A DNA stretch of 64,000 nt from Bacteroidales bacterium (GCA_017479385.1 JAFVCE010000017.1:248001-312000), one strand, 5' to 3'. Numbered from the stretch's first letter, positions 7,528 to 17,498 are shown. A program made the numbers and translations. Notes: generated by a model from the letters alone, not told the origin.

Positions 7528-10353
7528 TTAATAAACAATGTTTATAATCTTTTTGGGGACAAAGATGACTTTTTTCGGGGTGGCGCCAGCGAGCCATTTC
7601 TGACAGTCGGGGCTCGAGGTGACAGCGGCAATGGCCTCGGTTTGCGAAACGCTGGCCGGTAGGCTGATTGTAAACCTCATCTTGCCATTAAACGACACGG
7701 GATAGGTGAACGAATCTTCGACAAGATACTGCTCGTCGCACTTTGGCCATTGGGCTGCGCATACGCTCTCGGTGTGGCCCAAACGGTGCCAAAGTTCTTC
7801 GGCGATATGTGGTGCAAATGGTGCTATGAGCACCACAAGCGGCTCGAGGACTGCCATTTTGTCAGTTTTGGCAGCCGTGAGGTCATTGGCACAAATCATG
7901 AAGGTAGAAACCGAAGTGTTGAACGAGAAGCGCTCGATGTCTTCGGTAACCTTCTTGATGGTTTGATGAAGTATCTTGAGTTCGGCCTTGGTTGGTTCTG
8001 CTGTAGAGACATTGTCATATAGGCGCCAGAACTTTTTCAAGAAGCGGAAAACGCCCTCTATACCGTTTGTATCCCACGGTTTTGCTTGCTCGATGGGGCC
8101 GAGGAACATCTCGTAGAGGCGAAGCGTGTCGGCACCATAACGAGCTACGAGGTCGTCGGGATTTTGGACGTTGAACATCGATTTCGACATTTTTTCTACC
8201 TCCCAGCCGCAGATATATTTGCCGTCTTCGAGTTCGAATTTGGCATCTTTGAACTCGGGACGCCACTGACGGAAACGCTCGATGTCGAGCACATCGTTAT
8301 CGACAATATTGATGTCGACATGGATTGGCACGGTATTTGCAGGACGAGATTCGACGTTCTTTGAAATAAACAGATTGTTGTCGGTTTTTGAGCGATAGAC
8401 GAAATTGGAGCGACCCTGAATCATACCTTGGTTGATGAGTTTTTGGAACGGCTCCTCCCTGACGGCCAAACCGAGGTCGAACAGGAATTTGTTCCAAAAA
8501 CGAGCATAGATGAGGTGCCCAGTGCCGTGCTCGGCGCCACCCACATAGAGGTCAACGTTTTGCCAATAGTCGACAGCGTCTTTTGAGAAATAGGCATTAT
8601 TGTTGTGTGGGTCCATGTAGCGCATATAGTAGCCGCTACTGCCAGCAAAACCTGGCATGGTGCTCAACTCGAGTGGAAAGACCGTCTCGTTGTCGATAAG
8701 GTTTTTGTTTACAACCTTGCAGTTCTTCTCGTCCCAGGCCCATATTTCGGCGTGACCGAGCGGCGGCTCGCCAGTAGCGGTTGGTTTAAAATCTTTGACT
8801 TCGGGCAACTCTAATGGCAGGCACTGCTCGGGAATGGTGCAAGGAATACCATTTTTATAATATACTGGGAATGGCTCGCCCCAGTAGCGTTGGCGGCTGA
8901 AGATGGCATCGCGCAGACGGTAGTTGACGGTGCGGCGACCAATACCCATCTCTTCAATCTTGTTGATGACAGCGGCCATCGCCTCTTTGACCTTCATACC
9001 ACTTACGAATCCGCTGTTGACGCTATATCCCGTTTTAGAATCGAGGCTCTCGTCCCAAGTTGCGGGGTCGCTCACAGCGTCTGGTTCGGGAGCAACAACC
9101 TGGCGGATGGGCAGCTCGAAATGACGGGCAAAAGCAAAGTCGCGGCTGTCGTGAGCCGGCACTGCCATGATGGCTCCAGTGCCATACCCAGCCAAAACAT
9201 AGTCGCTCACCCAAATCGGGATTTGCTCGTTGGTGAGCGGATTGATGGCGTAGGCGCCAGTGAACACGCCACTTACTTTCTTCACTTCGGCCTGGCGTTC
9301 ACGCTCGCTACGGTTTTTGGCCCAAGCCACATAGTCTTCGACTTCGGTCTTACGGTCGGGTGTGGTTATGGAACTGATGAGCTCATGCTCGGGACATAGC
9401 ACCATGAAGGTGACTCCAAAGATGGTATCGGGGCGAGTTGTGAAAATTTCGAACGCTGCCTGCTGGTCTCCACAACCCTTTATGGGGAACCATACGGCGG
9501 CGCCCTCGCTGCGGCCAATCCAGTTGCGCTGAATTTCCTTTAGGCTGTCGGTCCAATCAACTTGGTCAAGTCCGTCGACCAAACGTTGGGCATAGGCAGT
9601 TATACGCAAACTCCACTGGCGCATCAACTTACGCTCGACAGGATAACCGCCGCGCACACTCACACCACCCACAACCTCGTCGTTGGCCAACACTGTGCCC
9701 AGCTCGGCACACCAGTTTACAGGTATGTCGGCCAGATAGGCCAACCGGTAGTTCATCAATACTTGGCTGCGCTTGGCAGCGTCCCACGAGTTCCACTCGT
9801 CGGCGGAGAAAGAGAGTTGCTCGGTGCAGGCCACATCAAGGCCCTCGGTTCCTTGCTTGGCAAAAACGTCGACAAGTTCGGCTATCGGCCGAGCCTGGCT
9901 GGCCTGGTTGCAATAGTAACTGTTGAAGAGTTGGATAAAAGTCCACTGTGTCCACTTGTAGTAACTGGGGTCGCAGGTGCGTACCTCGCGACTCCAATCG
10001 AAACTGAAGCCGATTTTATCCAACTGCTCGCGATAGCGGGCAATGTTGTGTTCGGTGGTCACAGCGGGGTGTTGACCGGTCTGGATTGCATATTGCTCGG
10101 CTGGCAAGCCATAGGCGTCGTAGCCCATGGGGTGAAGCACATTATAGCCACGCAGACGTTTGTAGCGGGCATAGATGTCGCTGGCTATATAGCCCAGCGG
10201 ATGGCCAACGTGCAGTCCCGCTCCCGAGGGGTAAGGGAACATATCGAGTACATAAAAGTGCGGTTTCGAGCCGTCAATATCGACTTTGTAGGTCTGATTA
10301 TCGCGCCACCAGGCTTGCCATTTTGGCTCTAACTCATTGAAGTTGTATTCCAT
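7528..10353 (-). CDS. leuS: Leucyl-tRNA synthetase
   Basis: 941 residues, class Ia aminoacyl-tRNA synthetase. The HIGH-type motif HVGH is at residues 48-51 within [15 protein letters not shown], and KMSKS is at 721-725. A large insertion between them carries the editing (CP1) domain with the conserved [12 protein letters not shown] and [10 protein letters not shown] segments. The C-terminal anticodon-binding helices follow. The enzyme charges tRNA-Leu and hydrolyses misacylated products in the cytoplasm. Starting at the ATG at 10351-10353, a minus-strand -7 box lies 32-39 bp upstream, so the leader is short and shows no T-box-like structure. It is likely the first gene of the operon that continues through nusB and yajC. 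Confidence 0.98.
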   Translation of the reverse strand: MEYNFNELEPKWQAWWRDNQTYKVDIDGSKPHFYVLDMFPYPSGAGLHVGHPLGYIASDIYARYKRLRGYNVLHPMGYDAYGLPAEQYAIQTGQHPAVTTEHNIARYREQLDKIGFSFDWSREVRTCDPSYYKWTQWTFIQLFNSYYCNQASQARPIAELVDVFAKQGTEGLDVACTEQLSFSADEWNSWDAAKRSQVLMNYRLAYLADIPVNWCAELGTVLANDEVVGGVSVRGGYPVERKLMRQWSLRITAYAQRLVDGLDQVDWTDSLKEIQRNWIGRSEGAAVWFPIKGCGDQQAAFEIFTTRPDTIFGVTFMVLCPEHELISSITTPDRKTEVEDYVAWAKNRSERERQAEVKKVSGVFTGAYAINPLTNEQIPIWVSDYVLAGYGTGAIMAVPAHDSRDFAFARHFELPIRQVVAPEPDAVSDPATWDESLDSKTGYSVNSGFVSGMKVKEAMAAVINKIEEMGIGRRTVNYRLRDAIFSRQRYWGEPFPVYYKNGIPCTIPEQCLPLELPEVKDFKPTATGEPPLGHAEIWAWDEKNCKVVNKNLIDNETVFPLELSTMPGFAGSSGYYMRYMDPHNNNAYFSKDAVDYWQNVDLYVGGAEHGTGHLIYARFWNKFLFDLGLAVREEPFQKLINQGMIQGRSNFVYRSKTDNNLFISKNVESRPANTVPIHVDINIVDNDVLDIERFRQWRPEFKDAKFELEDGKYICGWEVEKMSKSMFNVQNPDDLVARYGADTLRLYEMFLGPIEQAKPWDTNGIEGVFRFLKKFWRLYDNVSTAEPTKAELKILHQTIKKVTEDIERFSFNTSVSTFMICANDLTAAKTDKMAVLEPLVVLIAPFAPHIAEELWHRLGHTESVCAAQWPKCDEQYLVEDSFTYPVSFNGKMRFTISLPASVSQTEAIAAVTSSPDCQKWLAGATPKKVIFVPKKIINIVY

Positions 10354-10384
10354 ACCGGTATCTGTTCGGTTTGTGTTAAGATTG

Positions 10385-10392
10385 CAAATTTA
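10385..10392 (-). promoter_or_regulatory. -7 promoter box of the leuS run
   Basis: On the minus strand this reads TAAATTTG, a perfect match to the Bacteroidota TAnnTTTG element. Transcription would start near 10379-10381, about 27 nt before the leuS ATG. Confidence 0.7.
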
Positions 10393-10457
10393 CAAAAAAA
10401 ACATTAATTGGCAACAAAAAATTTGAAGCCATACAATAAAATTGTTTTTTCGGCGTT

Positions 10458-10811
10458 TTAGAATTCGTCACGCTCTACGAGGAGTATGGCGTTTTGAGGA
10501 ACAATAAAGTACTTTTCGCCGCGATATTTGATTTCCACCGCGCTCTTTTGCAGATATAGAGCCATATCGCCGGGTTTGACCTGCAGCGGGAGATACTTCA
10601 CCTCTTGGCGCTCCGACTTCCAGTCCTCGTCGTCGCCGCCCGGCAGCGCGTATCCGGGGCCGCACTTCAGGATATAGCCCGACTGGATGTCCTCTTTGTC
10701 CTTGTAGGTCGATGGCAAATAAAGGCCGCTCTGTGTGCGCTGCACCGCCGTAGCTGGCTTGATGAGCACGCGGTCGCCTATAACTATCAGTTTGTCAATG
10801 TCGTTTACCAT
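10458..10811 (-). CDS. GroES-like (Cpn10 fold) protein
   Basis: 117 residues with the Cpn10 pattern: an opening strand IVIGDRVLIKPA, a loop with TQSGLYLP where the mobile GroEL-binding loop sits in GroES, a GYILKCGPGYALPGGDDEDW segment, then LQVKPGDMALY and a closing strand YFIVPQNAILLVE. GroES of about 95 residues closes the GroEL chamber; this protein is longer and its mobile loop differs from the usual GGIVLP. No groL is adjacent, so it is probably a second, GroES-like paralog of the kind seen in Bacteroidota, and whether it works with GroEL is open. It diverges from rdgB and has its own -7 box at 10834-10841. Confidence 0.82.
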   Translation of the reverse strand: MVNDIDKLIVIGDRVLIKPATAVQRTQSGLYLPSTYKDKEDIQSGYILKCGPGYALPGGDDEDWKSERQEVKYLPLQVKPGDMALYLQKSAVEIKYRGEKYFIVPQNAILLVERDEF

Positions 10812-10833
10812 TAGTGGGTGAGTTTTTGTGGTG

Positions 10834-10841
10834 CAAAGTTA
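10834..10841 (-). promoter_or_regulatory. -7 promoter box of the GroES-like gene
   Basis: The minus strand reads TAACTTTG, a full match to TAnnTTTG. The predicted start is near 10829, giving a leader of about 18 nt. Confidence 0.7.
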
Positions 10842-10918
10842 CGCTTTTTTTCCGACATAGCAACGACTGCTCTAAAAAAATATTTTGCTCCACACGCGCG
10901 TATATTATTTTTTTTGTG

Positions 10919-10926
10919 TAATTTTG
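10919..10926 (+). promoter_or_regulatory. -7 promoter box of the rdgB run
   Basis: The plus strand reads TAATTTTG, a full match to TAnnTTTG. It ends only 5 nt before the rdgB ATG at 10932, so the transcript would start at or next to the start codon. Confidence 0.65.
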
Positions 10927-10931
10927 CAAAC

Positions 10932-11507
10932 ATGAAAGAATTGATTTTTGCGACCAACAATCGACACAAGATACAAGAAGTCAGCGCCTTGCTCGAAGGC
11001 AAGGTTGCAGTGCTGAGCCTTGCCGACGCCGGCCTTTCGGGCGAGATACCCGAAACGGCCGATACCCTCGAGGGCAACGCCTTACAAAAAGCCATGTGGG
11101 TATGGACCCGCACCGGCCGCCCCTGTTTTGCCGACGACACAGGCCTCGAGGTCGACGCTTTGGGCGGCGCTCCGGGCGTTTACTCTGCTCGCTATGCTGG
11201 CGAGCATTGCTCGTTTGACGACAATGTGCGCAAGCTGCTCGACGCTCTCGACGGCCAGACCAATCGTCGCGCCGACTTCCGCACCGTTATTTGCCTCATC
11301 GAGGAGGGTTCGCCGCTCTACTTCGAAGGCCGCGTTGACGGGCAAATACTCACCCAGCCCTTTGGCGAAGGAGGCTTTGGCTACGACCCCGTTTTCATGC
11401 CCGACCGCTTTGCGGTGAGTTTTGCCGAAATGCCTCTCGAGGTAAAAAACCGTATCAGCCACCGTGGTCGCGCCGTGGCCAAACTTGTAGACTACATTAC
11501 AAAATGA
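10932..11507 (+). CDS. rdgB: Non-canonical purine NTP pyrophosphatase (RdgB/HAM1)
   Basis: 191 residues from the ATG at 10932; a longer in-frame extension back to 10818 lacks similarity to the family and crosses the promoter. The N-terminal FATNNRHKIQEV (the substrate-binding TNNxxK motif), the central CFADDTGLEVDALGG with catalytic acidic residues, and GFGYDPVFMP are all diagnostic. The enzyme hydrolyses dITP, XTP and related nucleotides to monophosphates and so keeps deaminated purines out of DNA and RNA. Its TGA overlaps the ATG of the next gene (ATGA at 11504-11507). A few genes downstream lies punA, so purine housekeeping is grouped here. Confidence 0.96.
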   Translation: MKELIFATNNRHKIQEVSALLEGKVAVLSLADAGLSGEIPETADTLEGNALQKAMWVWTRTGRPCFADDTGLEVDALGGAPGVYSARYAGEHCSFDDNVRKLLDALDGQTNRRADFRTVICLIEEGSPLYFEGRVDGQILTQPFGEGGFGYDPVFMPDRFAVSFAEMPLEVKNRISHRGRAVAKLVDYITK

Positions 11508-12064
11508 AACTCTACCCCGTTTATCCAAACAACATATCGGTGCAAACATTCGGCACAACCGACACGTTTATGATTCTCATCTACGTGCCGGCCACCGAGA
11601 CCCTTGTCCCGATTGTTGTTGGCCCCACCGAGGCCAAAGCTGTGCTCATGGCCAAAGAGGGGATTGGTGGCGAACGCCCACTCACCCACAAGCTCATTGC
11701 CGACCTCGTGGCCAGCTGCGGCTGCGTTGTCGAAAACGTATATATCGAAAGCTTCAGCGAAGGCATTTTCTACGCCAAAATATCGCTCATAGGCCTCATG
11801 GGGCAACGCAAAGTTGACTGCCGCCCAAGCGACGCCATTGCCATAGCCATTAACTGCAACGCCCCAATCTACCTGACCGACAGCCTGTTGGAAGAAGCTG
11901 GCATTACCGATAGCGATATGGAATCGGCCTCGCAACTCATCCAACCCACACTCGAGGAACTGCGCAGCGAACTGGCCGAGGCCGAAGCCAACGAGGAATA
12001 CGAGCGCGCAGCCGAGATTATGGCCGAAATCAACAACCGCTTCGGCAACGACAATCAAGACTAA
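11504..12064 (+). CDS. Bifunctional nuclease (DUF151) domain protein with UVR motif
   Basis: 186 residues. Residues about 1-135 form the BFN/DUF151 domain, with [29 protein letters not shown] and the signature [12 protein letters not shown]. Residues about 150-182 form a UvrB/UvrC-type helical hairpin ([19 protein letters not shown]). BFN-domain proteins from plants and mycobacteria have been reported to have nuclease activity on RNA and DNA; the bacterial role is poorly defined. The UVR motif suggests protein-protein contact, as in UvrB, UvrC and McsA. Translation is probably coupled to rdgB through the 4-bp overlap; punA begins 32 bp downstream. Confidence 0.88.
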   Translation: MKLYPVYPNNISVQTFGTTDTFMILIYVPATETLVPIVVGPTEAKAVLMAKEGIGGERPLTHKLIADLVASCGCVVENVYIESFSEGIFYAKISLIGLMGQRKVDCRPSDAIAIAINCNAPIYLTDSLLEEAGITDSDMESASQLIQPTLEELRSELAEAEANEEYERAAEIMAEINNRFGNDNQD

Positions 12065-12096
12065 TCACTTTTATACTATTAATTTACAAACTAACA

Positions 12097-12933
12097 ATGA
12101 CTAACGACCTTTACATCAACATGATAAACGAAGCGGCTACCGCCATTGGCCAAGCCATAGCCACCACTATGCCAGTGCCAAAAGTGGCCATCGTTCTTGG
12201 CAGCGGACTCGGCAAGTTGGCCGACCAGATAGAGAACCCAATCGTTATTTCATACGCCCAAATACCTCATTTCAAGCAATCTACGGCCGTGGGGCACCGT
12301 GGCAACCTCATTGCTGGCACCCTCGGCGGCCGTCCGGTGATGGCCATGCAGGGCCGCTTTCACTACTACGAAGGCTACACCATGCGCGAGGTGACGCTCC
12401 CAACAAGGGTTATGGCCAGGCTCGGAGTGAACACCCTTTTTGTGAGCAACGCTGCCGGCGCCATGAACCCCGATTACAAGGTGGGCGACCTGATGGTTAT
12501 AGACGACCACATTAATTTTATGCCCAACCCACTGCTGGGGCCAAACCTCGACGAGTTTGGCACCCGCTTTCCCGACATGACCGAGGCCTACAGCCGCCGC
12601 CTGCGCAACTTGGCCGACGCCACCGCCGCCGATATGGGCGTGGCGCTGCGCCACGGCGTATACGTGGCCGAGACCGGCCCAACCTACGAAACCCCGGCCG
12701 AGTACCGTATGTATCGTGCCATGGGGGGCGACGCGGTGGGCATGAGCACTGTGCCCGAAGTCATCGTGGCTCGCCATTGCGGCATCGAGGTGTTCGGCAT
12801 GAGTGTTATCACCAACCAAGCCAACGACCTGGGCGACGACTGTCGCAACGATGGCGACGATGTGGTACGCGCCGCCGACCGCGCCTCGGGCACCATGACA
12901 ACCCTCTTCACCAAAATGATAGAACACTGCTAA
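12097..12933 (+). CDS. punA: Purine nucleoside phosphorylase
   Basis: 278 residues, trimeric PNP family (PNP/MTAP class). Visible motifs: [11 protein letters not shown] near residue 31 (phosphate site), [32 protein letters not shown], and [15 protein letters not shown], which contains the family MSTVPE motif. It converts inosine, guanosine and their deoxy forms plus phosphate into free base and (deoxy)ribose 1-phosphate for salvage. The stop TAA shares one base with the ATG of the transporter gene (TAATG at 12931-12935), which suggests coupling between nucleoside breakdown and that transporter. Confidence 0.95.
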   Translation: MTNDLYINMINEAATAIGQAIATTMPVPKVAIVLGSGLGKLADQIENPIVISYAQIPHFKQSTAVGHRGNLIAGTLGGRPVMAMQGRFHYYEGYTMREVTLPTRVMARLGVNTLFVSNAAGAMNPDYKVGDLMVIDDHINFMPNPLLGPNLDEFGTRFPDMTEAYSRRLRNLADATAADMGVALRHGVYVAETGPTYETPAEYRMYRAMGGDAVGMSTVPEVIVARHCGIEVFGMSVITNQANDLGDDCRNDGDDVVRAADRASGTMTTLFTKMIEHC

Positions 12934-13826
12934 TGAGCCACCTACGACCATACGTGCTGCCCGTGGCCATCGTTCTCGGGCTACTATTCCACCGCCAGTG
13001 TGCGGCGGTGGGCTTCGTGGTGCCATACATTATATTTACTATTTTGCTCCTCACTTTCTGCGCCGTAGACCTCCGCAAACTTCGGCTAACCATGCTCGAC
13101 TTCTGGCTTATGCTCTTCCAGGTGCTGGTGAGCGTTGGCGGATACGCCTTACTCAAAGTCCTGGGCTGCAACAACATAGTGGCCGAAGGGGTGCTGATTG
13201 GCGTGTTGTGCCCCGTAGCCTCGTCGGTGGCTGTGGTGAGTTGTATGCTCGGTGCCAACCGCGAAACCGTTACCACCTATACCATAGTCGGCAACCTGAT
13301 GGTGGCCGTGGTCGCGCCCCTCATTTTCACCATCATAGGAGTGCGGCCAGAACTATCGTTTTTCGATTCGTTTTGGATGATAATAAAGCGCATAGCCCCC
13401 ACCCTGGCCTTCCCGTTCTTCGTGGCGCTGCTGCTGCAACTGCTGTGGCCAGCGGCCAAGGGCGCCATTGCGCGCGTCAACGGTGCCGGATTCTACCTAT
13501 GGAGCATAGCGCTGTTCCTGACCTTAGGGCAAACCATAAACTATATTTTTTTGCACGGGCATGGCAATTGGGGCGCCATTGCGTGGCTCGGGGTGGCCTC
13601 GCTCACAATGTGCGTGGTGCAATTTGCTACCGGCCGCATTATTGGTCGCCACTATGGCGACACCATTGGCGGAGGCCAGCTGCTCGGCCAAAAGAACTCG
13701 GCCATGGGCATTTGGATGGCCAACTCGTTTCTTCACCCACTCGCCTCGGTCTACGTGGCGTTCTACAGCGTTTTTCAAAACCTCTTTAACTCTTGGCAAA
13801 TATGGCAACTGAACCGCAAAAAATAA
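12933..13826 (+). CDS. BASS (bile acid:sodium symporter-like) family transporter
   Basis: 297 residues from the ATG at 12933, which overlaps the punA stop by one base; longer in-frame readings lie inside punA and are discarded. About nine or ten hydrophobic spans are seen. The region EGVLIGVLCPVASSVAVVSC and GGGQLLGQKNSAMGIWMA correspond to the crossing helices of the BASS fold, with the conserved polar residues that bind sodium in ASBT homologs. The substrate is unknown; BASS members carry bile acids, pyruvate, pantothenate or other organic anions. The placement with punA and a HAD phosphatase hints at a small metabolite but does not identify it. Confidence 0.78.
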   Translation: MSHLRPYVLPVAIVLGLLFHRQCAAVGFVVPYIIFTILLLTFCAVDLRKLRLTMLDFWLMLFQVLVSVGGYALLKVLGCNNIVAEGVLIGVLCPVASSVAVVSCMLGANRETVTTYTIVGNLMVAVVAPLIFTIIGVRPELSFFDSFWMIIKRIAPTLAFPFFVALLLQLLWPAAKGAIARVNGAGFYLWSIALFLTLGQTINYIFLHGHGNWGAIAWLGVASLTMCVVQFATGRIIGRHYGDTIGGGQLLGQKNSAMGIWMANSFLHPLASVYVAFYSVFQNLFNSWQIWQLNRKK

Positions 13827-14782
13827 AGGCCGCCTTTTTCGACATCGACGGCACCCTGCTCAGCTTCACCACCCACCGCCTCTCGACGGGAACGGTCGAG
13901 GCCCTCAACCGATTGCGCGATATGGGGATTATGACCTTCATCTCGTCGGGCCGGCCTCAGATTTTGATACCCGAAATGCCCGTCGAGTTCGACGCTCGCA
14001 TAACCATGAACGGGGGCTACGTTTTTGGCCCCTCGGGCGTGCTGCTCGATAGCCCCATTGCCAGCGACGAAGCCAACCGCTGGCTCGACTTTGCCGAGAG
14101 CCACGACCTTTGCACCATGCTTTTCACGGCCGATGGTATGGCGGTGAACAAGGTGAGCCCCGAAGCCATGGCACTGCGCGACCAGTTAGAATTTACCATG
14201 CCGCCACTTACCCCCATTGCCCAAATGCGCAACAGCAAAATCTACCAAATAATAGCCCTCATGCCACCCACGATGGACGCCGAAGTGGCACAGCTGCTGC
14301 CCGGCTGCCGTATGCCGCGATGGCACCACGCCTTCACCGACATCGTGTCGGCCACCAACAGCAAGGCTGTGGGGATGGACTGCCTGTGCCGCCATTTTGG
14401 AATTAAGCAAAACGAGACCATTGCCTTTGGCGACGGCGGCAACGACATCGAGATGCTGCGCTGGGCGGGCATTGGTGTGGCCATGGGCAACGCCGCCGAC
14501 ACGGTTAAGGACTGTGCCGACTACGTAACCACCGACGTCGACCACGAGGGCATTAGCAACGCCCTCGAAGGGTTGCTCTTCTCTCCCACCCCGGCAGTTG
14601 CCGAACAGCTGCGGCTGCGCCGACAAATCCACACCTACGAAGAGCTGCTGACCGACTGCGACGACGACCCAGCCTATATTGCTCGCGGCAACGGATTTGC
14701 CGACGCCAAATATTCGACCGACTTCATCGAGGGCCAAATTGCCAGCCTCCGACAGCAACTGACGCGGCTGGGGGCAAAGTAA
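13802..14782 (+). CDS. Cof-type HAD-IIB phosphatase
   Basis: 326 residues from the ATG at 13802, which overlaps the transporter by 25 bp; a TTG at 13793 is the alternative start. HAD motif I is FFDIDGTLL (residues about 12-20, nucleophile and acid Asp), motif II is FISSGRP, and motif III/IV is IAFGDGGNDIEML. The cap belongs to subclass IIB (Cof). Such enzymes dephosphorylate sugar phosphates, flavin or pyridoxal phosphates with broad specificity. It is the last gene of the rdgB run. No clear terminator follows; a copy of the dispersed repeat begins 117 bp downstream. Confidence 0.9.
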   Translation: MATEPQKIKAAFFDIDGTLLSFTTHRLSTGTVEALNRLRDMGIMTFISSGRPQILIPEMPVEFDARITMNGGYVFGPSGVLLDSPIASDEANRWLDFAESHDLCTMLFTADGMAVNKVSPEAMALRDQLEFTMPPLTPIAQMRNSKIYQIIALMPPTMDAEVAQLLPGCRMPRWHHAFTDIVSATNSKAVGMDCLCRHFGIKQNETIAFGDGGNDIEMLRWAGIGVAMGNAADTVKDCADYVTTDVDHEGISNALEGLLFSPTPAVAEQLRLRRQIHTYEELLTDCDDDPAYIARGNGFADAKYSTDFIEGQIASLRQQLTRLGAK

Positions 14783-14898
14783 GGCTTGCTGGCCAAAATG
14801 CCCATACACTCTAATAACTTCGGAGCGGAGCCCGTCGAACAGCCCCGCCGACCAATTTATGCTCCAAAATGGCACTTGGGGGCGCAAAATTTTGTTCA

Positions 14899-15005
14899 CG
14901 TAACTATCTGATTTTTAGCGAGCAACAGGGGTTGGAGAGGGGTTAAAGAGGGGTTAGGGTCGTATTGAGGTCGAACAGGCATTGATATTCAAGCAGTTAC
15001 GACAC
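14899..15005 (+). repeat. Dispersed 3'-end repeat, copy A
   Basis: The left arm (about 14899-14918, starting CGTAACTATCTG) and the right arm (about 14981-15001, ending AAGCAGTTACG) are imperfect inverted repeats. The core at 14957-14977 reads GGGTCGTATTGAGGTCGAAC. It lies between convergent genes; the rest of the gap 14783-15070 shows nothing else I can name. Confidence 0.8.
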
Positions 15006-15070
15006 GACAAAAAGTGCTCCCCAAAGCGATGTTTGGGTGACGGAAATGGCTCGCTGGGGCGATGTTTTTC

Positions 15071-15874
15071 TTACTTCTTGGTCATCAGGTGGCGAACCAC
15101 AAGGCCTGCTATGGTGAAGCCAAAGAGGGCTGTGATGTGGGTCATGGTGCCGTTGATTTGGGCCTTCGACGAGCACCACTCGTGGTTGAGCAGGTCTGCC
15201 CTCCCCTCGCCCGTTTGGGCTTTGGGGCAGAGGCAGGCTTCGGTGCCGCAGGTGGTGGCGCGGCCTTGATTGGTGAGCAGTTCGGGCGAGTAGACACACA
15301 TTATCTTTTTGCGCGGGTAGAGGCCGCTGCTCTTAATGCGTTTGCGCATGGCGCGGGCCAGTGGGCAGCCCTGCACTTTCCAAAATTCGGCCACTCGAAC
15401 CTGCGTAGGGTCGAGCTTGAGCGCCGCGCCCATCGACGAGTAAGTGACGCCTGGCATGGTGCTGGCGTAGTGCAAAAGGTGAACCTTGTCGGCCAGGCTG
15501 TCAATGGCGTCGATAATGTAGTCGTACTGTTCGAGGCCAAAGCTGCTGGCAGTTTCGGCACTGTAGATTTCTTGCACGGCCTTGATGTCGGCCTTGGGGT
15601 TGATTTCGAGCAGTCGCTCGCGAAGTGCCTCAACCTTGACCCTGCCCACGGTGTGGACGGTGGCTATGAGCTGGCGGTTGATGTTGGTTACGCACACGCG
15701 GTCGCTGTCGACTATGGTTAGGTGGCCTATGCCGCTACGCACCAAGCTTTCGGCGCACCAACTGCCAACGCCACCTACGCCGAAGATGATGACGCGAGAC
15801 TGAACCAGGCGGTTCATTGCGTCGTCGCCAACAAGGAGAGCGGTGCGGTTGAATATGGGGTTGACTGATGGCAT
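15071..15874 (-). CDS. tcdA: tRNA threonylcarbamoyladenosine dehydratase (TcdA/CsdL), E1-like
   Basis: 267 residues. The ThiF/E1 adenylation fold is clear: VIIFGVGGVGSWCAESLVRSG (nucleotide-binding loop), IVDSDRVCVTNINRQ, and DAIDSLADKVHLLHYA. The later CVYSPELL and the pattern GTMTHITALFGFTIAGLVV match the C-terminus of TcdA/YgdL, which has a membrane-seeking helix. It uses ATP to cyclise t6A37 in tRNA to ct6A, which stabilises decoding of ANN codons. It starts 3 bp after the stop of a T9SS-type protein gene, so it appears to be the third gene of the OmpA-like operon even though its role is unrelated. Confidence 0.9.
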   Translation of the reverse strand: MPSVNPIFNRTALLVGDDAMNRLVQSRVIIFGVGGVGSWCAESLVRSGIGHLTIVDSDRVCVTNINRQLIATVHTVGRVKVEALRERLLEINPKADIKAVQEIYSAETASSFGLEQYDYIIDAIDSLADKVHLLHYASTMPGVTYSSMGAALKLDPTQVRVAEFWKVQGCPLARAMRKRIKSSGLYPRKKIMCVYSPELLTNQGRATTCGTEACLCPKAQTGEGRADLLNHEWCSSKAQINGTMTHITALFGFTIAGLVVRHLMTKK

Positions 15875-15877
15875 GGG

Positions 15878-17473
15878 CTAACGTATTGTGGTTATGCGTT
15901 TTATGTTATCGCCAACTCGCACTATGTAGACGCCTGCTGCCGGCAGTTGCAACTCGACGTGGCTACGCCCGCGGCTGGCAACCACGAGGCGCCCGGCTGT
16001 GTCGTAGACCCAGAGGGGTTGGCAGTCGGGATTATCGACCACGAGGATGTTGCCAACGGCGCGGAGGGCGAAACGGGACTCGGATGTTTGGTCGAGGCCG
16101 AGTGAGGCGCTGTCGGTTAGGTAGATGGTGTCGTGCAATATCAGCGTGTCGACCACGAAGCGCGTCACCGTGTCGGTAAAGCGGAGTGTGTCGTACACGG
16201 TTTCGACGCTGATAATGGTGTCGTAGCGTGTAAAAATAATGGTGTCGATAACAATGCGGTCTACGTAAATGGTGTCATAGCGCGTAAAGCGCAGGGTGTC
16301 GTGCACCACGCTGTCGGGCCAGATTGTGTCGGTAATGTAGACGGGCAGATAGTGCGTGTCGGGCAGGACGATGGTATCGGTGTGGTAATAGTCAATGTAG
16401 AGGGTGTCGTGCAGGTAGGCGGTGTCGGTGTGGTAATAGTCGGTGCGTAGGGTGTCGTGCACTTCGTTGACGACGGTGACGGTATCGGTGTGGTAGACGG
16501 TGGTGCGCAGGGTGTCGTGTAGGATTACTGTATCGATGTGATAAACGTGTAGTGGCAGCGTGTCTACAACCGTGTCGCGAAGGGTAATGGTGTCGTGGTG
16601 GTAATAGTCGCGGTGGATGGTATCGACCACTGTGTCAACAACTTGCGATACGTTCGACGCAAAAAAAAGGGCCGTTAGCGTGGTGTCGGCCACAACGGTA
16701 AGATAGCGTGGGTTAGCAGTTTCGCCATCGTCCCAGCCTGCAAAGTTGTAGCCGTAGTGAGGCGCGGCGATAAGCCGCGCCTCATTACCAATATCGTAGC
16801 GCCCACCACCAACGACGCTTCCGCGCGAGGGGTTGTTGGGCTGCACCACAACGATGAAGTCGGTAGGTTGTGGGGGTTCGCTACTGGTGCGAGCGAGGCT
16901 TATGTTGTCGACCGCGGCGCTGATGGGGGTACCGGTATCGGCATTGTTTCGCCAATAAAAAACGAGGCTGTAGTTGCCCTCTGACGCAATTTGGAACGTG
17001 CCCGAGAGCGTTGTCCAGCCACCAGTGTTGCATAGGGTGTTGTCGTCGTGCAGGCGCAGTGCGCCGCTGGCGGGCTGCCACGGCGAGGTGGTTTGGGGCA
17101 TGGGTTCGGTGGCGGGCACAATGTAGACGGCCATATAGTCGAAGTTTGGGCACTCGCCACCCACGTTGCAGTCGTAGCTGTAGGCGTAGGTTCCGGCTGC
17201 GAGCGCTACTTGGCAGTAGGCCACAGCGCTGGTGGCCTTGCTGGCTTGGTACGAGCAAGTTGTTCCACCGTTGTAACTAACATAGAGCGAGTGGGTTCCA
17301 TCGTTGCTTGTGGCTGTTCCGATAAGCCAACCAGTGCTGCCAGCCGAGTTGTTCTGAAAAGACCATAGCGAACGTTCGGCGACTGTTTCGAAGGTGCATT
17401 CAAGAACTGTTGTCTGTGCCAAGGCGGCGACAGACAACAGCATGACTATCAACGATGTAGATAAACGTTTCAC
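15878..17473 (-). CDS. Secreted T9SS type A cargo with an Asp-Thr-rich repeat stalk
   Basis: 531 residues. Signal peptide 1-19 (ALAQ). Residues about 25-195 resemble a carbohydrate-binding or MAM-like beta sandwich (FQNNSAGSTGWLIG... AAVDNISLAR). Residues about 207-265 form one divergent InlB B-repeat-like unit (NPSRGSVVGGGRYDIGNEARL...GYNFAGWDDG). Residues about 270-455 hold about 22 Asp-Thr pairs spaced roughly 6-14 residues apart, with recurring YHTDT, LHDTL and RYDTI blocks. The end (about 460-531) is a Por secretion tail (type A sorting domain): LWVYDTAGRLV and AAGVYIVRV. It is therefore expected to cross the outer membrane by the type IX system and be anchored or released. It lies 25 bp after the OmpA-like gene. 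No catalytic motif is seen; an adhesin or surface stalk is an inference. Confidence 0.85.
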   Translation of the reverse strand: MKRLSTSLIVMLLSVAALAQTTVLECTFETVAERSLWSFQNNSAGSTGWLIGTATSNDGTHSLYVSYNGGTTCSYQASKATSAVAYCQVALAAGTYAYSYDCNVGGECPNFDYMAVYIVPATEPMPQTTSPWQPASGALRLHDDNTLCNTGGWTTLSGTFQIASEGNYSLVFYWRNNADTGTPISAAVDNISLARTSSEPPQPTDFIVVVQPNNPSRGSVVGGGRYDIGNEARLIAAPHYGYNFAGWDDGETANPRYLTVVADTTLTALFFASNVSQVVDTVVDTIHRDYYHHDTITLRDTVVDTLPLHVYHIDTVILHDTLRTTVYHTDTVTVVNEVHDTLRTDYYHTDTAYLHDTLYIDYYHTDTIVLPDTHYLPVYITDTIWPDSVVHDTLRFTRYDTIYVDRIVIDTIIFTRYDTIISVETVYDTLRFTDTVTRFVVDTLILHDTIYLTDSASLGLDQTSESRFALRAVGNILVVDNPDCQPLWVYDTAGRLVVASRGRSHVELQLPAAGVYIVRVGDNIKRITTIR

Positions 17474-17498
17474 TATCTCTTTGCTCTTGATTGGTGGG

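Noticed and set aside
10354..10384. T-box leader before leuS
   Set aside because: Only about 27 nt lie between the promoter box and the start.
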